Shown one piece after another: positions 9,151 through 18,596 of a stretch of DNA of 64,000 nt. Location: the NCBI RefSeq assembly GCF_900107545.1, contig NZ_FNQZ01000007.1, positions 74,408 to 138,407 on the forward strand. The letters are read 5' to 3'. The notes beneath the pieces were generated by a model that saw only the letters and a program-made list of their open reading frames with translations, ran no database searches and was not told the DNA's origin. This DNA is from Pseudobutyrivibrio sp. ACV-2. Its GTDB lineage: Bacteria > Bacillota > Clostridia > Lachnospirales > Lachnospiraceae. Each line of letters opens with the position of its first letter. Positions within the stretch are counted from its first letter, which is position 1. A program made the position numbers and the translations under genes.

Positions 9151-11976
9151 ATGAAAAACAGAGTATTTATTATCGGGGGAATAATTGCTGTAGTTTTAGT
9201 AATCGGTGGAATCATAGGTTGGAGAATGTCTTCAGGCTCCTCGGAGGGGGCAGCACTTGATGGCCTGGAGCCTGTAGCATTTGAAAAGGTATCAGAGGAT
9301 GATGCCATTTCAGAAAAGGAGTATATGGCTCTTTTAAACGAGGCCTTCAGTTATGAGGACACCTTGGAATACTCCGATAATAAAATAACTGGTAAAGAGG
9401 CAGTGGCTAAGGGGGGAGACCGTCTTGGCCCAGCTTATCGTGACTTCCTTTTGGAGGAAACAGAGGATACTCCTGAAAACAGATTTGACCTTGTTCAGAA
9501 AAAGGGGGCCCTTTCAAAGGATTTTGAAGAGGCTTATTTAAGTCAGGCTCAGGCGGAAGCTCTTATTAAGAATTTTACGAGCCTTGCTACTTTGGAAGAC
9601 TATCATGTGTCAAAATCTGAGTATCAGGTGGCTGAGAACGTAGTGGATGGCTCAGAGTGGACAGTTACCTACTATACCAGTCATGAGGATGGCTCAGAGG
9701 AAGCTCTTATTGAGATAAAGGGGGATGCGCCCGCCGTTGGAGAGAAGCTTATCTACTTGGATACTGTAGGTGTTCTTCGTGGTGGAATTATCACCGCAAT
9801 CGAAAAGCGTGAGGGGGATACCTATGACGTTATGACTACCCAGCCAGATAGTCTGGATGAGCTGCTTTCTGATTTTACAGTGGCAGGCTACGTGGACTGG
9901 TCTGAACTTGATGCACTTAATACGGAGGATGGAACCCAGACGCTGGATTCTTCTAGTGCGCCTAATTATAGCTTTGTATCTACAGAATCTAACAAGATAA
10001 TCAGGACTACTATTACAGTAACAGGAGAAGTATCTAGTTCAGTCAAAACATCCTCAGGTAAATTAGAGAATGACCTGAAGATAACTGGTTTTACAATAGG
10101 AAATACTGACTATTCATATCTGTGTGACTCTTTTCATTCTACAAAAGAAATATATGAAGATAATATTTATGAGCCAACAGATCCTGAAGAGATAAAGGAA
10201 AAAGAAAAGCAAGACCGCATAGATAAAATAGAAAAAGACGAAGGCTATAAAGAGGTTGGAACCGCAGAAAAAGTTGAAATTGACCTTGAGGACTTCCAGC
10301 TATATGAATATGTGGACGAAGACGATTCTTGGTATGAGTGTTCCTTTACTCCAGTTTTAAAAGTAGGAGATGTTTCAGCTAGTTATTCATTTACTACACC
10401 AACCTTCCCTTGTAAAATCCTTATTGGAACAATACATTTTAATGCGAGTGCTCATGTTGATATGGAAATGGAAAATGTCTCCGTTGTTGTAGCTACAGAA
10501 AATCCGCTTCAAATGACATTTGGTGCAGACAAAAATGGTAATGCAAAGAAAGCTGAAAAGGTTAAGCTTACATCAAACTTTACTGATGATGGTATATCAG
10601 CTGGTAATGCAGAAATATCATTAAACGCAGGTGTTGCACCAAGCGCTTCACTTACAATAGCAGGCTTTCCTATAATAACGTCAAAGGTTGATGTATATTT
10701 ACAGCTTGCAGCAGAGCAGCTTGATATAGTAGAAGGATATGATACAGCTTGCTGGGAAGGTAAGTTTGTAGGCCCGATGATAGATCTTTATTGGAATGAC
10801 CCTGAGGAGGCGTCTCTATTCTCATCGGTGGTATCACCTTTCCTCGCAGGTTTAGGTAAAAATTCTGGCAAAGTACCTTTGCTAACAGAAGCAAACACCT
10901 TCAAAATGTACTGTCACATGGAGTTTGACGACCCTCCAAAGTTTATGGAGGACCCAGAGCATGACGCTGCAGTCTGCACTCATGTGGCAGCGGATGGAAG
11001 CAGATCTAAAATTAAACGTAAGGTAGACTATACCTTGCCAAAAGAAAAAGTTGAACTTGATAAGGACACAGCTCAGCTCTATCAGGATTTCCTGGATGGC
11101 AAGGTGAAGGCATCGGTGGTAAAGGACAACAATTATCCTGATGCATTCGAGGATGTGAATAAAGAGTATTCAATTGATGATTTGTATAATGATACTCTAA
11201 CTAAGCTTTCTAAGCAGTGTGAAGAATGGGATTGGGAAAGTGATTATGATTATTCTGAACATAAGGTAGAATACATTGATGCTGGAAAAGATGAAAACTA
11301 TGAAATGGTTATATCTTATTCCAGAGAGCATTTATACTGCGATTGGGCCAGAGTTATTTTAAGAAATAATAATGGAAAGCTAGAGATTTGCTACAGATAT
11401 GTTATTTCCTTGTATTCTGGTGATGGTGGAGATTCTGGCGCTGTCATCTACTACAATGGTGTAATAGCAGATACAAGCTCTGGTGTCTGGTATGGCGACT
11501 ATGAAAGTGGATTTTTAGATGGTGATGGTAAATATCATAATTGGTATAGATATAGCACAACCTTTGTAGAAAATCATATGTATCTGCCTCCAGATGGCAG
11601 ATCAGTTCCGATTTTTGAGGATGATAACAATTGGGGCATAGTAGGTATTAGTCTTCCACCATATGAGGGATATGAAGCTGATTGTGCATATTCATACATA
11701 TGTCCTGAAATGCACACTTGGGAGCAGCCAGTGGAAAATAAGATAAGCTTCGGTGAAGATCCACATTTCATTTATGATACCGACGAGAATTATAAATCCA
11801 GCTTTGATGCCTTTGCAGCTGGAATGGCTGAATATAGAAATCTTAATATTGATAATGACTGGTGGATGTATGATGGTTATTATAATGACACATTAAGTGT
11901 CACAAAATCAAAAGAGCTTGTAGAAGAGCAAAGACAGAAAATCGGTCTTACTGATAACATCTATTACTTATACTAA
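9151..11976 (+). CDS. Large exported protein of unknown function
   Basis: 941 residues, not recognised. The N-terminus is basic and then strongly hydrophobic (IIGGIIAVVLVIGGIIGW, residues 5-23), a signal anchor without a lipobox. The rest is acidic and hydrophilic, rich in Asp, Glu and Tyr, with no obvious catalytic motif and apparently mostly beta. ATAGGAG ends 7 nt before the start. It lies 36 bp after the FtsX permease and ends at a terminator, so ATPase, permease and this protein probably form one operon. That suggests an extracytoplasmic partner of the transporter (inference). Confidence 0.7.
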   Translation: MKNRVFIIGGIIAVVLVIGGIIGWRMSSGSSEGAALDGLEPVAFEKVSEDDAISEKEYMALLNEAFSYEDTLEYSDNKITGKEAVAKGGDRLGPAYRDFLLEETEDTPENRFDLVQKKGALSKDFEEAYLSQAQAEALIKNFTSLATLEDYHVSKSEYQVAENVVDGSEWTVTYYTSHEDGSEEALIEIKGDAPAVGEKLIYLDTVGVLRGGIITAIEKREGDTYDVMTTQPDSLDELLSDFTVAGYVDWSELDALNTEDGTQTLDSSSAPNYSFVSTESNKIIRTTITVTGEVSSSVKTSSGKLENDLKITGFTIGNTDYSYLCDSFHSTKEIYEDNIYEPTDPEEIKEKEKQDRIDKIEKDEGYKEVGTAEKVEIDLEDFQLYEYVDEDDSWYECSFTPVLKVGDVSASYSFTTPTFPCKILIGTIHFNASAHVDMEMENVSVVVATENPLQMTFGADKNGNAKKAEKVKLTSNFTDDGISAGNAEISLNAGVAPSASLTIAGFPIITSKVDVYLQLAAEQLDIVEGYDTACWEGKFVGPMIDLYWNDPEEASLFSSVVSPFLAGLGKNSGKVPLLTEANTFKMYCHMEFDDPPKFMEDPEHDAAVCTHVAADGSRSKIKRKVDYTLPKEKVELDKDTAQLYQDFLDGKVKASVVKDNNYPDAFEDVNKEYSIDDLYNDTLTKLSKQCEEWDWESDYDYSEHKVEYIDAGKDENYEMVISYSREHLYCDWARVILRNNNGKLEICYRYVISLYSGDGGDSGAVIYYNGVIADTSSGVWYGDYESGFLDGDGKYHNWYRYSTTFVENHMYLPPDGRSVPIFEDDNNWGIVGISLPPYEGYEADCAYSYICPEMHTWEQPVENKISFGEDPHFIYDTDENYKSSFDAFAAGMAEYRNLNIDNDWWMYDGYYNDTLSVTKSKELVEEQRQKIGLTDNIYYLY

Positions 11977-11988
11977 TACTAATTTCTT

Positions 11989-12016
11989 AGCCCTCGGCAT
12001 TAGCCGGGGGCTTTTT
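11989..12016 (+). terminator. Rho-independent terminator
   Basis: A 10-bp GC-rich stem AGCCCTCGGC/GCCGGGGGCT (one G-U pair) with a 3-nt loop and TTTTT. It closes the ABC transporter operon. Confidence 0.9.
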
Positions 12017-12121
12017 GCGTATAGGTAAATGCTAAAGGATATCAGTTGCAATCTGAATTATATATATTATAATATCTTTATAGAAGATTATATATAATTA
12101 TATTTGAGAAAGGTTGATTAT

Positions 12122-13177
12122 ATGTCTAAGAGAAGCCCTTATAGCATCAGCTTTGGAAGAATACCAAACCAATATATAAGCAGAAGTCTTTTAATAGATG
12201 ATATTATAGATATATTGAATAGCAATCCAGTGGAAGAGCAGGCTTTTAAACTGACTGGAATTAGAGGAACGGGAAAAACTGTTACGCTTACAGCCATTGA
12301 AAAAGAACTGAAGGAAGATAGTCAATGGATTATAGTTGATATCAATTCAAATTCAGATATATCAAAGGAGCTTGTGGCAAATCTTTATGGAACAGTCCCA
12401 TTTCTTTCATCGTTTATTGATGCGAATCTGAACCTTTCAGCTTTTGGGATAGGTATTAACCTTGAGAAAAAGAGCCCTGTTACAAGCATGGATGTCATTC
12501 TTAAGAAAATTCTTGAAGAAGTTCAGAAGAAGAATAAGAAGGTGCTTGTTGTTATAGATGAGGCCAGAAAGACAGATGCACTTGTAGATTTCATTCAGGA
12601 ATTTCAAATTTTAATTCGAAATGAATTGCCAATTTATTTGATTGCAGCTGGCTTATACGAAGATATAGAAGGTCTGGAAAATGCAGATGGACTCACATTC
12701 TTCCTTAGAGCCACAAAATACGAAATGAAACCGCTTAATCTTGTTGTCATAGAAGATGATTACGAGAAAACACTTGGAGTATCAGAAGAAGTGGCAAAAG
12801 AACTGGCAACCTATACTAAGGGCTATGCATTTGCTTATCAGGCCTTTGGAAAATACATGTGGGAGTCTGGTGATAAGGAAATATCCAAAACTGTATTAGC
12901 TCTTGTTGATGAAGCTCTTGCTGCAAAAGTATATGACAAAATATGGAGTGAGTTACGAGAGAAAGAAAAATGGTATCTCACATTCATAGTAGAAAAAGAC
13001 TCTATGTCTGCATCCGAACTATTAGAAATCACCAAGACCAGTCACAATGAGTGGAGCGAACCTCGCAAGCGACTGATTGAAAAAGGAATTTTAGATGGGA
13101 GCGAACGTGGTATCATAAAGGTAAGGTTGCCTAGATTTAAGGAATATGTAGAGGTAAACAAACTGAATAATCTTTGA
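12122..13177 (+). CDS. Orphan AAA ATPase with C-terminal winged-helix region
   Basis: 351 residues from the ATG at 12122 (AGAAAGG ends 8 nt upstream; a TTG at 12104 is possible). Walker A is GIRGTGKTV and Walker B is KVLVVIDEA. The last 75 residues (ASELLEITKTSHNEW, then RLIEKGILDG) look like a winged-helix DNA-binding domain. This is the general pattern of the archaeal-ATPase/STAND-like AAA proteins, whose biological roles are mostly unknown. It stands alone between two terminators, behind an AT-rich promoter region. There is no toxin, nuclease or phage gene beside it, so I do not call it a defence gene. Confidence 0.65.
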   Translation: MSKRSPYSISFGRIPNQYISRSLLIDDIIDILNSNPVEEQAFKLTGIRGTGKTVTLTAIEKELKEDSQWIIVDINSNSDISKELVANLYGTVPFLSSFIDANLNLSAFGIGINLEKKSPVTSMDVILKKILEEVQKKNKKVLVVIDEARKTDALVDFIQEFQILIRNELPIYLIAAGLYEDIEGLENADGLTFFLRATKYEMKPLNLVVIEDDYEKTLGVSEEVAKELATYTKGYAFAYQAFGKYMWESGDKEISKTVLALVDEALAAKVYDKIWSELREKEKWYLTFIVEKDSMSASELLEITKTSHNEWSEPRKRLIEKGILDGSERGIIKVRLPRFKEYVEVNKLNNL

Positions 13178-13184
13178 AATATTG

Positions 13185-13220
13185 AGCTGTGTGCTACGTA
13201 TGTGGAATACAGCTTTTTTT
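13185..13220 (+). terminator. Probable terminator after the AAA ATPase
   Basis: AGCTGT (13185-13190) pairs with ACAGCT (13209-13214) and leads into seven T residues. The loop is large, so it is weaker than the other terminators here. Confidence 0.55.
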
Positions 13221-13232
13221 AATTTAGGCTTT

Positions 13233-13270
13233 GTTGCTAAATGTTACTAAAGGTTGCTAAAGGTTGCATC
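13233..13270. repeat. 10-bp tandem repeat array upstream of thrC
   Basis: Nearly four units of GTTGCTAAAG begin at 13233, 13243, 13253 and 13263, an exact one-helical-turn period. The array lies about 70 bp upstream of the thrC promoter region. Exact 10-bp spacing is typical of cooperative protein-binding sites; no binder is known. Confidence 0.6.
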
Positions 13271-13337
13271 TCTAAAAATGTAAAAGATATCATATGTAGA
13301 ATTGTCACATCAAAAAATAAAAAAAGAGGATTATTTT

Positions 13338-13373
13338 TTGACTAGATTTTAACGGTTCACTGTGCTAAAGTGT
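13338..13373 (+). promoter_or_regulatory. Possible thrC promoter
   Basis: TTGACT at 13338-13343 is a fair -35. The -10 is uncertain: TGTGCT at 17 bp, or an extended-type TGC-TAAAGT slightly further on. The region is AT-rich and lies 40-70 bp upstream of the start. Confidence 0.35.
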
Positions 13374-13408
13374 AGGGAAAGAATTTATACACAAAGAGAG
13401 GAAGAATC

Positions 13409-14899
13409 ATGGCAGTAAATTACGTTAGTACAAGAGATGTAAACAAGGCTGAGATTACAGCTTCACAGGCAATTTTAAAGGGACTTGCAGATGATGGTGG
13501 TTTGTTTGTTCCTACAGAGGTTCCAAAGCTTGATGTTCCTGTAGAAAAGCTTGCTGAGATGACATATCAGGAGGTCGCTTACGAGGTACTTAAATTATTC
13601 CTTGGAGATTTTACAGAAGAAGAGCTTAAGCATTGCATCAACAGTGCCTACGACAGCAAGTTCGACACAGAAGAAATCGCTCCTTTAGTATACGCAGATG
13701 GAGCATATTATCTCGAATTATTCCACGGAGCAACAATTGCTTTTAAAGATATGGCACTTTCTATTTTGCCACATCTTATGATTACTTCCGCTCGTAAAAA
13801 TAACATTAAAAACGATATCGTAATTCTTACAGCTACATCAGGTGATACAGGAAAGGCTGCCCTTGCAGGCTTTGCAGATGTTGAGGGAACTCGTATCGTT
13901 GTATTCTATCCAAAGAATGGTGTTTCTGCTATTCAGGAGCGCCAAATGGTTACACAAAAGGGCGACAACACACACGTTGTAGGTATCAAAGGAAACTTTG
14001 ACCAGGCTCAGACAGGTGTTAAGCAGATGTTTAATGACAAGGCACTTGCAGCAGAGCTTGATGCAGCAGGATTCCAGTTCTCATCTGCAAACTCTATTAA
14101 TATCGGACGCCTCGTCCCTCAGATTGCTTACTACGTATATGCGTATTCAAAGCTTATCGCAGAGGAAAAGATTGCAGCAGGTGAAACTATTAATGTAGTA
14201 GTACCTACAGGAAACTTTGGTAACATCCTTGCAGCATACTATGCAAAGAACATGGGACTTCCTATCGCAAAACTTATTTGTGCATCTAACGAAAACAAGG
14301 TTCTTTACGATTTCTTCACCACAGGTGAATACGACAAGAATCGTGAGTTCATCCTTACAAATTCTCCTTCAATGGATATTCTCATCTCAAGCAATCTTGA
14401 GCGTTTGATTTATCACATTGCAGGTGATGATGCTGCTAAAAATTCAGAGCTTATGGAAAGCCTCAAGACTACAGGCAAATATGAAATTACAGAAGATATG
14501 AAGGCAAAGCTTGACAGCTTCTATGGAAACTATGCTTCTGAACAGGAGACAGGAGATGCTATCAAGTCTCTTTATGAAAAGACTGGCTACATCATTGACA
14601 CACACACTGGCGTTGCTTCATATGTTTACAACAAATACAAAAATGAAACAGGTGATGACAAGACAACAGTAATCGCATCAACAGCTAGCCCATTCAAGTT
14701 TACACGTGCCGTAATGGGTGCCATCGACCCTGCCTACGAAAAGGAAGAGGATTTTGTACTTGTAGACAAGCTTTCTGACCTTGGAAAAGTAGCCGTACCT
14801 AACGCAATCGAAGAGATTCGCTCAGCAGAAGTACGTCACGACACCGTCGTAGAAGTAGAGGATATGTGCGCAGAAGTAAAGCGTTTCCTTGGTATATAA
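13409..14899 (+). CDS. thrC: Threonine synthase
   Basis: 496 residues, full length for the long (type 1) threonine synthases. It converts O-phosphohomoserine to threonine with PLP in the cytoplasm. The N-terminus (YVSTRD, then GLADDGGLFVP) and the segment FHGATIAFKDMAL, holding the PLP-binding Lys, are diagnostic. TSGDTGKAAL and PTGNFGNILA are the phosphate-binding loops. GAGAGGAAG lies before the ATG. It is monocistronic between its own promoter region and a terminator shared with citrate synthase. Codon use is biased towards well-expressed genes. Confidence 0.96.
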   Translation: MAVNYVSTRDVNKAEITASQAILKGLADDGGLFVPTEVPKLDVPVEKLAEMTYQEVAYEVLKLFLGDFTEEELKHCINSAYDSKFDTEEIAPLVYADGAYYLELFHGATIAFKDMALSILPHLMITSARKNNIKNDIVILTATSGDTGKAALAGFADVEGTRIVVFYPKNGVSAIQERQMVTQKGDNTHVVGIKGNFDQAQTGVKQMFNDKALAAELDAAGFQFSSANSINIGRLVPQIAYYVYAYSKLIAEEKIAAGETINVVVPTGNFGNILAAYYAKNMGLPIAKLICASNENKVLYDFFTTGEYDKNREFILTNSPSMDILISSNLERLIYHIAGDDAAKNSELMESLKTTGKYEITEDMKAKLDSFYGNYASEQETGDAIKSLYEKTGYIIDTHTGVASYVYNKYKNETGDDKTTVIASTASPFKFTRAVMGAIDPAYEKEEDFVLVDKLSDLGKVAVPNAIEEIRSAEVRHDTVVEVEDMCAEVKRFLGI

Positions 14900-14956
14900 T
14901 GCGTAAAATTTAGGCGTAAGAAATACCTACATAAAAATAAAACTTAATAACTAAAA

Positions 14957-15044
14957 TAAAAGCATTTGCAATATATCTTTGTTTTTCAATGAGTATAGGC
15001 TTGACCGATATTGAAAAACTTAGATATATGCAAATGCTTTTTTG
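14957..15044. terminator. Bidirectional terminator between thrC and citrate synthase
   Basis: AAAGCATTTGCA (14959-14970) pairs with TGCAAATGCTTT (15029-15040). Further inner pairing (ATATATC/GATATAT, TTTTTCAAT/ATTGAAAAA) and A/T tracts on both sides serve both converging genes. Confidence 0.85.
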
Positions 15045-15076
15045 ATACCTGAATTGTTTTATTATTATGTATTACG

Positions 15077-16459
15077 TTAGTCTACGACACGCTCCTCAAT
15101 CGGAATGTATTTCTTGTGTGGACATACGGTCATGTACGCTGGACGCATGATTTTGCCCTTGTGGCATACCTCTTCCATACGGTGGGCGCTCCAGCCGGCA
15201 ATACGTGCAATGGCAAATATAGGAGTGAACAGCTCTCCTGGGATGCCAAGCATCTGATATACAAAGCCTGAATAGAAGTCTACGTTTGGTGATACACCTT
15301 TGTAAATCTTACGCTCTTCAGCGATAATCTTTGGAGCAAGACGGGCAACTCTTTCATAGAGCTGATATTCCTTTTCCATACCCTTTTCTACAGCAAGCTT
15401 CTCTACAAATGAGTGGAAGGTAAGCGCACGTGGATCTGAAACAGAATAGATAGCGTGTCCCATACCATAGATAAGACCTGCTTTATCAAATGCTTCACCG
15501 TGAAGCAGGGCTCTAAGGTATGTAGAAACCTCTTCTTCGTCCTCCCAGTCGCTTAGATGGGCTTTCATATCCTCAAACATTCTTACAACCTTGATATTGG
15601 CACCACCATGCTTTGGTCCTTTTAGTGAGCCAAGTGCGGCAGCAATAGCTGCATATGTATCTGTACCTGATGATGATACAAGGTGAGTAGTAAATGTAGA
15701 ATTGTTACCACCACCGTGCTCCATATGAAGAATTAGCGCAACATCAAGAAGCTTTGCTTCAAGTGGAGTGAATTTGCTGTCAGGACGCAGACAATGCAAA
15801 ATATTTTCAGCAGTAGAATAGTCTGGTCTAGGCTGATGAATGATGAGGGAATGATCATTGTAGTAATAATCATAGGCAGCATAGCTGTAAACTGAAAGCA
15901 GTGGGAAGTTTGCAATCAGCTGCAGACACTGTCTTAAAACGTTTGGTTCTGATGTATCATCAGCGTAATCATCATAAGAATAAAGAGCCAGCACCGAACG
16001 TGCAAGAGAGTTCATCATATCCTTTGAAGGGCTCTTCATAATCATATCTCTAACGAAATTTTGTGGAAGAGAGCGATATTGTGAAAGAAGCTTTTTGAAT
16101 TCGTCAAGCTGTTCTTTAGTTGGAAGAGTTCCAAAAAGCAATAAGTATGCGCATTCTTCAAACCCGAAATGCTGTTCTGCAGGAAGATTTTTGACTAAGT
16201 CCCTTACGTTATAGCCTCTGTAAAAAAGCTGACCATCACAAGGCACTTCCTTGCCATCTACAAATTTCTTTGAGTTAACTTCTGATATTTCGGTGATACC
16301 GACTAAAACACCCTTACCATTAAGGTCACGAAGCCCACGCTTAACGTCGTAAGTGGTGTAAAGCTCTGGATCTATATATGAGGATTTTTTTGACAGCTCT
16401 GCCAGTTTTTCAAGCTCTGGTGTGATTTCGCTGTAGTTTTCGATTACCATATTTAGCAT
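15077..16459 (-). CDS. gltA: Citrate synthase
   Basis: 460 residues, condensing acetyl-CoA and oxaloacetate. Active-site signatures are HMEHGGGNNSTFT (His), GMGHAIYSVSDPRA (His) and PNVDFYSGF (Asp). An N-terminal extension of about 40 residues before the catalytic core is common in clostridial forms. Two ATGs compete, at 16459 and 16450. AGGAGG is 3 nt from the first and 12 nt from the second, so the start is uncertain by three codons. It is divergent from pckA. With no other TCA enzyme nearby, a role in glutamate biosynthesis is likely (inference). Confidence 0.93.
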   Translation of the reverse strand: MLNMVIENYSEITPELEKLAELSKKSSYIDPELYTTYDVKRGLRDLNGKGVLVGITEISEVNSKKFVDGKEVPCDGQLFYRGYNVRDLVKNLPAEQHFGFEECAYLLLFGTLPTKEQLDEFKKLLSQYRSLPQNFVRDMIMKSPSKDMMNSLARSVLALYSYDDYADDTSEPNVLRQCLQLIANFPLLSVYSYAAYDYYYNDHSLIIHQPRPDYSTAENILHCLRPDSKFTPLEAKLLDVALILHMEHGGGNNSTFTTHLVSSSGTDTYAAIAAALGSLKGPKHGGANIKVVRMFEDMKAHLSDWEDEEEVSTYLRALLHGEAFDKAGLIYGMGHAIYSVSDPRALTFHSFVEKLAVEKGMEKEYQLYERVARLAPKIIAEERKIYKGVSPNVDFYSGFVYQMLGIPGELFTPIFAIARIAGWSAHRMEEVCHKGKIMRPAYMTVCPHKKYIPIEERVVD

Positions 16460-16504
16460 TTTCCTCCTTTTGCACTTTAGTGTACTAAACTAAAAGTTTT
16501 TTGT

Positions 16505-16533
16505 ATATTACCACAGTAAAACTTCTTATACAA
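16505..16533 (-). promoter_or_regulatory. Sigma-A promoter of citrate synthase
   Basis: On the minus strand TTGTAT (16533-16528), a 17-bp spacer, then TAATAT (16510-16505). The perfect palindrome 16530-16543 overlaps the -35 and could be an operator. Confidence 0.7.
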
Positions 16534-16679
16534 TAATTATTGTGACATTTATTAAGAAAAAAATCCAAGAGAATAATTAAATTTAAGAAAAATTTTTCAA
16601 TTAAACCTTTATCTGACGACTAATTGTAAATAGTAACAAAATTCAGAATTGAAATTGTACAGACCTAAGAGCATTTTTT

Positions 16680-16697
16680 ATGTGAAATAATTGACAA
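16680..16697. promoter_or_regulatory. Possible Rex-type operator at the pckA -35
   Basis: ATGTGAAATAATTGACAA is an imperfect palindrome resembling the Firmicutes Rex site (TTGTGAA-N4-TTCACAA form) and covers the pckA -35. Rex senses NADH/NAD+, which would suit a gluconeogenic or fermentative enzyme. This is a match by eye only. Confidence 0.35.
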
Positions 16698-16719
16698 TAA
16701 CTTTTCTGTTGGATAGAAT
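16691..16719 (+). promoter_or_regulatory. Strong sigma-A promoter of pckA
   Basis: Consensus TTGACA (16691-16696), a 17-bp spacer and TAGAAT (16714-16719). The predicted start site is near 16726, giving a leader of about 80 nt. Confidence 0.85.
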
Positions 16720-16806
16720 GATATTTAGCGGAAATTAGTGTATAGCCCTTGAAAAATCAGGGGTTAACTAATAAGAAAATTAATTAGAAAAGTGAGGTAA
16801 GACAAG

Positions 16807-18420
16807 ATGGCTAATGTTGATTTAACAAAGTATGGCATCACAGGAACAACTAGTATCATTCACAATCCTTCTTACGAGGATCTCTACAAGGCAGAGCTCG
16901 ACGCTAAGAACGAAGGATTTGAAGTAGGTAAGGAAACAGAGCTTGGCGCTGTTAACGTTATGACAGGTATCTACACTGGTCGTTCACCTAAAGATAAGTA
17001 CATTGTCATGGATGAGAATTCTAAGGACACTGTTTGGTGGACATCAGATGAATATAAGAATGATAACCATCCTATGTCTGAAGAAGTTTGGGCTAAGGTA
17101 AAGGATCTTGCTAAGAAGGAACTTTGCGACAAGGATCTTTATGTTGTAGACGCTTTCTGCGGTGCTAACAAGGATAGCCGCATGGCAGTTCGTTTCATCA
17201 TGGAGGTTGCTTGGCAGGCTCACTTTGTTGAAAATATGTTTATTAAGCCTTCAGCAGAAGAACTTGAAAACTTTGAACCAGACTTCGTAGTTTACAATGC
17301 TTCAAAGGCTAAGGTTGAAAACTTTGAGGAACTCGGACTTAACTCTGAGACATGTGTAGCATTCAACATCACATCTCGTGAACAGGTTATCATCAACACA
17401 TGGTACGGTGGAGAGATGAAGAAGGGTATGTTCTCTATGATGAACTACTTCCTTCCACTTAAGGGTATGGCTTCAATGCACTGCTCAGCTAACTGCGATA
17501 TGGATGGAAAGCACACAGCTATCTTCTTTGGTCTTTCTGGTACAGGTAAGACTACACTTTCTACAGATCCTAAGCGTCGTCTTATCGGTGATGATGAGCA
17601 CGGCTGGGATGACAACGGCGTATTCAACTTCGAAGGTGGTTGCTACGCAAAGGTTATCGGTCTTGACAAGGAATCTGAGCCAGATATCTACAACGCAATC
17701 AGAAGAGATGCTCTTCTTGAGAACGTTACAGTTGATGACGCTGGCAAGATTGATTTTGATGACAAGAGCGTTACAGAAAACACTCGTGTATCTTACCCAA
17801 TCGATCACATTAAGAATATCGCAGCTGAGGTAAACGGTGTATCTGCAGGTCCAGATGCTGATAATGTTATCTTCCTTTCAGCAGATGCATTTGGAGTACT
17901 TCCTCCAGTATCTATCCTTACACCAGAGCAGACAAAGTACTACTTCCTTTCAGGATTTACTGCTAAGCTTGCTGGTACAGAGAGAGGTATCACAGAGCCT
18001 ACACCTACATTCTCAGCTTGCTTCGGTCAGGCATTCCTTGAGCTTCACCCAACAAAGTACGCTGAAGAGCTTGTAAAGAAGATGGAGAAGTCTGGTGCAA
18101 AGGCTTACCTTGTAAATACAGGTTGGAACGGTACAGGAAAGCGTATCACAATTAAGGATACAAGAGGAATCATCGATGCAATCCTTTCAGGTGACATCAA
18201 CAATGCTCCTACAAAGACTATTCCAATGTTCAACTTCGAAGTTCCTACAGAACTTCCAGGTGTAGATCCAGCAATCCTTGATCCTAGAGACACATACGCT
18301 AACCCTTCTGAGTGGGAAGAGAAGGCTAAGGATCTTGCTGAGAGATTCAACAAGAACTTTGTTAAGTACACAACAAATGAGGCTGGTAAGGCACTTGTGT
18401 CTGCAGGCCCACAGCTATAA
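16807..18420 (+). CDS. pckA: Phosphoenolpyruvate carboxykinase (ATP)
   Basis: 537 residues, typical of the ATP-dependent enzyme, which interconverts oxaloacetate + ATP with PEP + CO2. The P-loop [13 protein letters not shown] lies near residue 240, followed by DDEHGW and GGCYAK (metal and substrate loops); the substrate loop YTGRSPKDK is near residue 58. In rumen-type anaerobes it often works in the carboxylating direction during succinate or propionate formation (family knowledge; direction here unknown). It has its own consensus promoter and terminator. The strongly biased codon choice indicates high expression. Confidence 0.97.
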   Translation: MANVDLTKYGITGTTSIIHNPSYEDLYKAELDAKNEGFEVGKETELGAVNVMTGIYTGRSPKDKYIVMDENSKDTVWWTSDEYKNDNHPMSEEVWAKVKDLAKKELCDKDLYVVDAFCGANKDSRMAVRFIMEVAWQAHFVENMFIKPSAEELENFEPDFVVYNASKAKVENFEELGLNSETCVAFNITSREQVIINTWYGGEMKKGMFSMMNYFLPLKGMASMHCSANCDMDGKHTAIFFGLSGTGKTTLSTDPKRRLIGDDEHGWDDNGVFNFEGGCYAKVIGLDKESEPDIYNAIRRDALLENVTVDDAGKIDFDDKSVTENTRVSYPIDHIKNIAAEVNGVSAGPDADNVIFLSADAFGVLPPVSILTPEQTKYYFLSGFTAKLAGTERGITEPTPTFSACFGQAFLELHPTKYAEELVKKMEKSGAKAYLVNTGWNGTGKRITIKDTRGIIDAILSGDINNAPTKTIPMFNFEVPTELPGVDPAILDPRDTYANPSEWEEKAKDLAERFNKNFVKYTTNEAGKALVSAGPQL

Positions 18421-18439
18421 TTAGTACGATGATTTATAG

Positions 18440-18475
18440 ATTCCTCTGTGACTTTTGTTGCAGAGGAATTTTTAG
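18440..18475 (+). terminator. pckA terminator
   Basis: A 9-bp stem ATTCCTCTG/CAGAGGAAT (18440-18448 with 18461-18469) followed by TTTTT. Confidence 0.85.
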
Positions 18476-18564
18476 TTTTATTTTTTAATAACGCCGTTAT
18501 AAATGACTGTATTTTATGTATTAGGACTCTTTTATTTAACTCTGTGAAAAAACAGTTCTTTATT

Positions 18565-18590
18565 TTGTCACAAATATGTAGTACTATAAT
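18565..18590 (+). promoter_or_regulatory. Probable promoter of the structured RNA
   Basis: A perfect TATAAT at 18585-18590. The best -35-like hexamer, TTGTCA at 18565-18570, is only 14 bp away, so the -35 is uncertain. Confidence 0.45.
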
Positions 18591-18596
18591 TGCAGG

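Larger units (their letters stand above)
16460..16806. promoter_or_regulatory. Divergent control region between citrate synthase and pckA
   Basis: This 347-bp AT-rich intergenic region holds a sigma-A promoter for each gene (listed separately). It also holds two palindromes near the citrate synthase start: TTTAGT-GT-ACTAAA (16476-16489), just downstream of the -10, and ACAATAATTATTGT (16530-16543), over the -35. A Rex-like site lies at the pckA -35. A short hairpin CCCTTG/CAGGGG lies in the pckA leader (about 16747-16764). No small gene is seen. Confidence 0.6.

Noticed and set aside
12122-13177. AAA ATPase as an antiphage defence gene
   Set aside because: There is no nuclease, toxin, reverse transcriptase or other effector beside it, and both neighbours are housekeeping; the ATPase alone does not support it.
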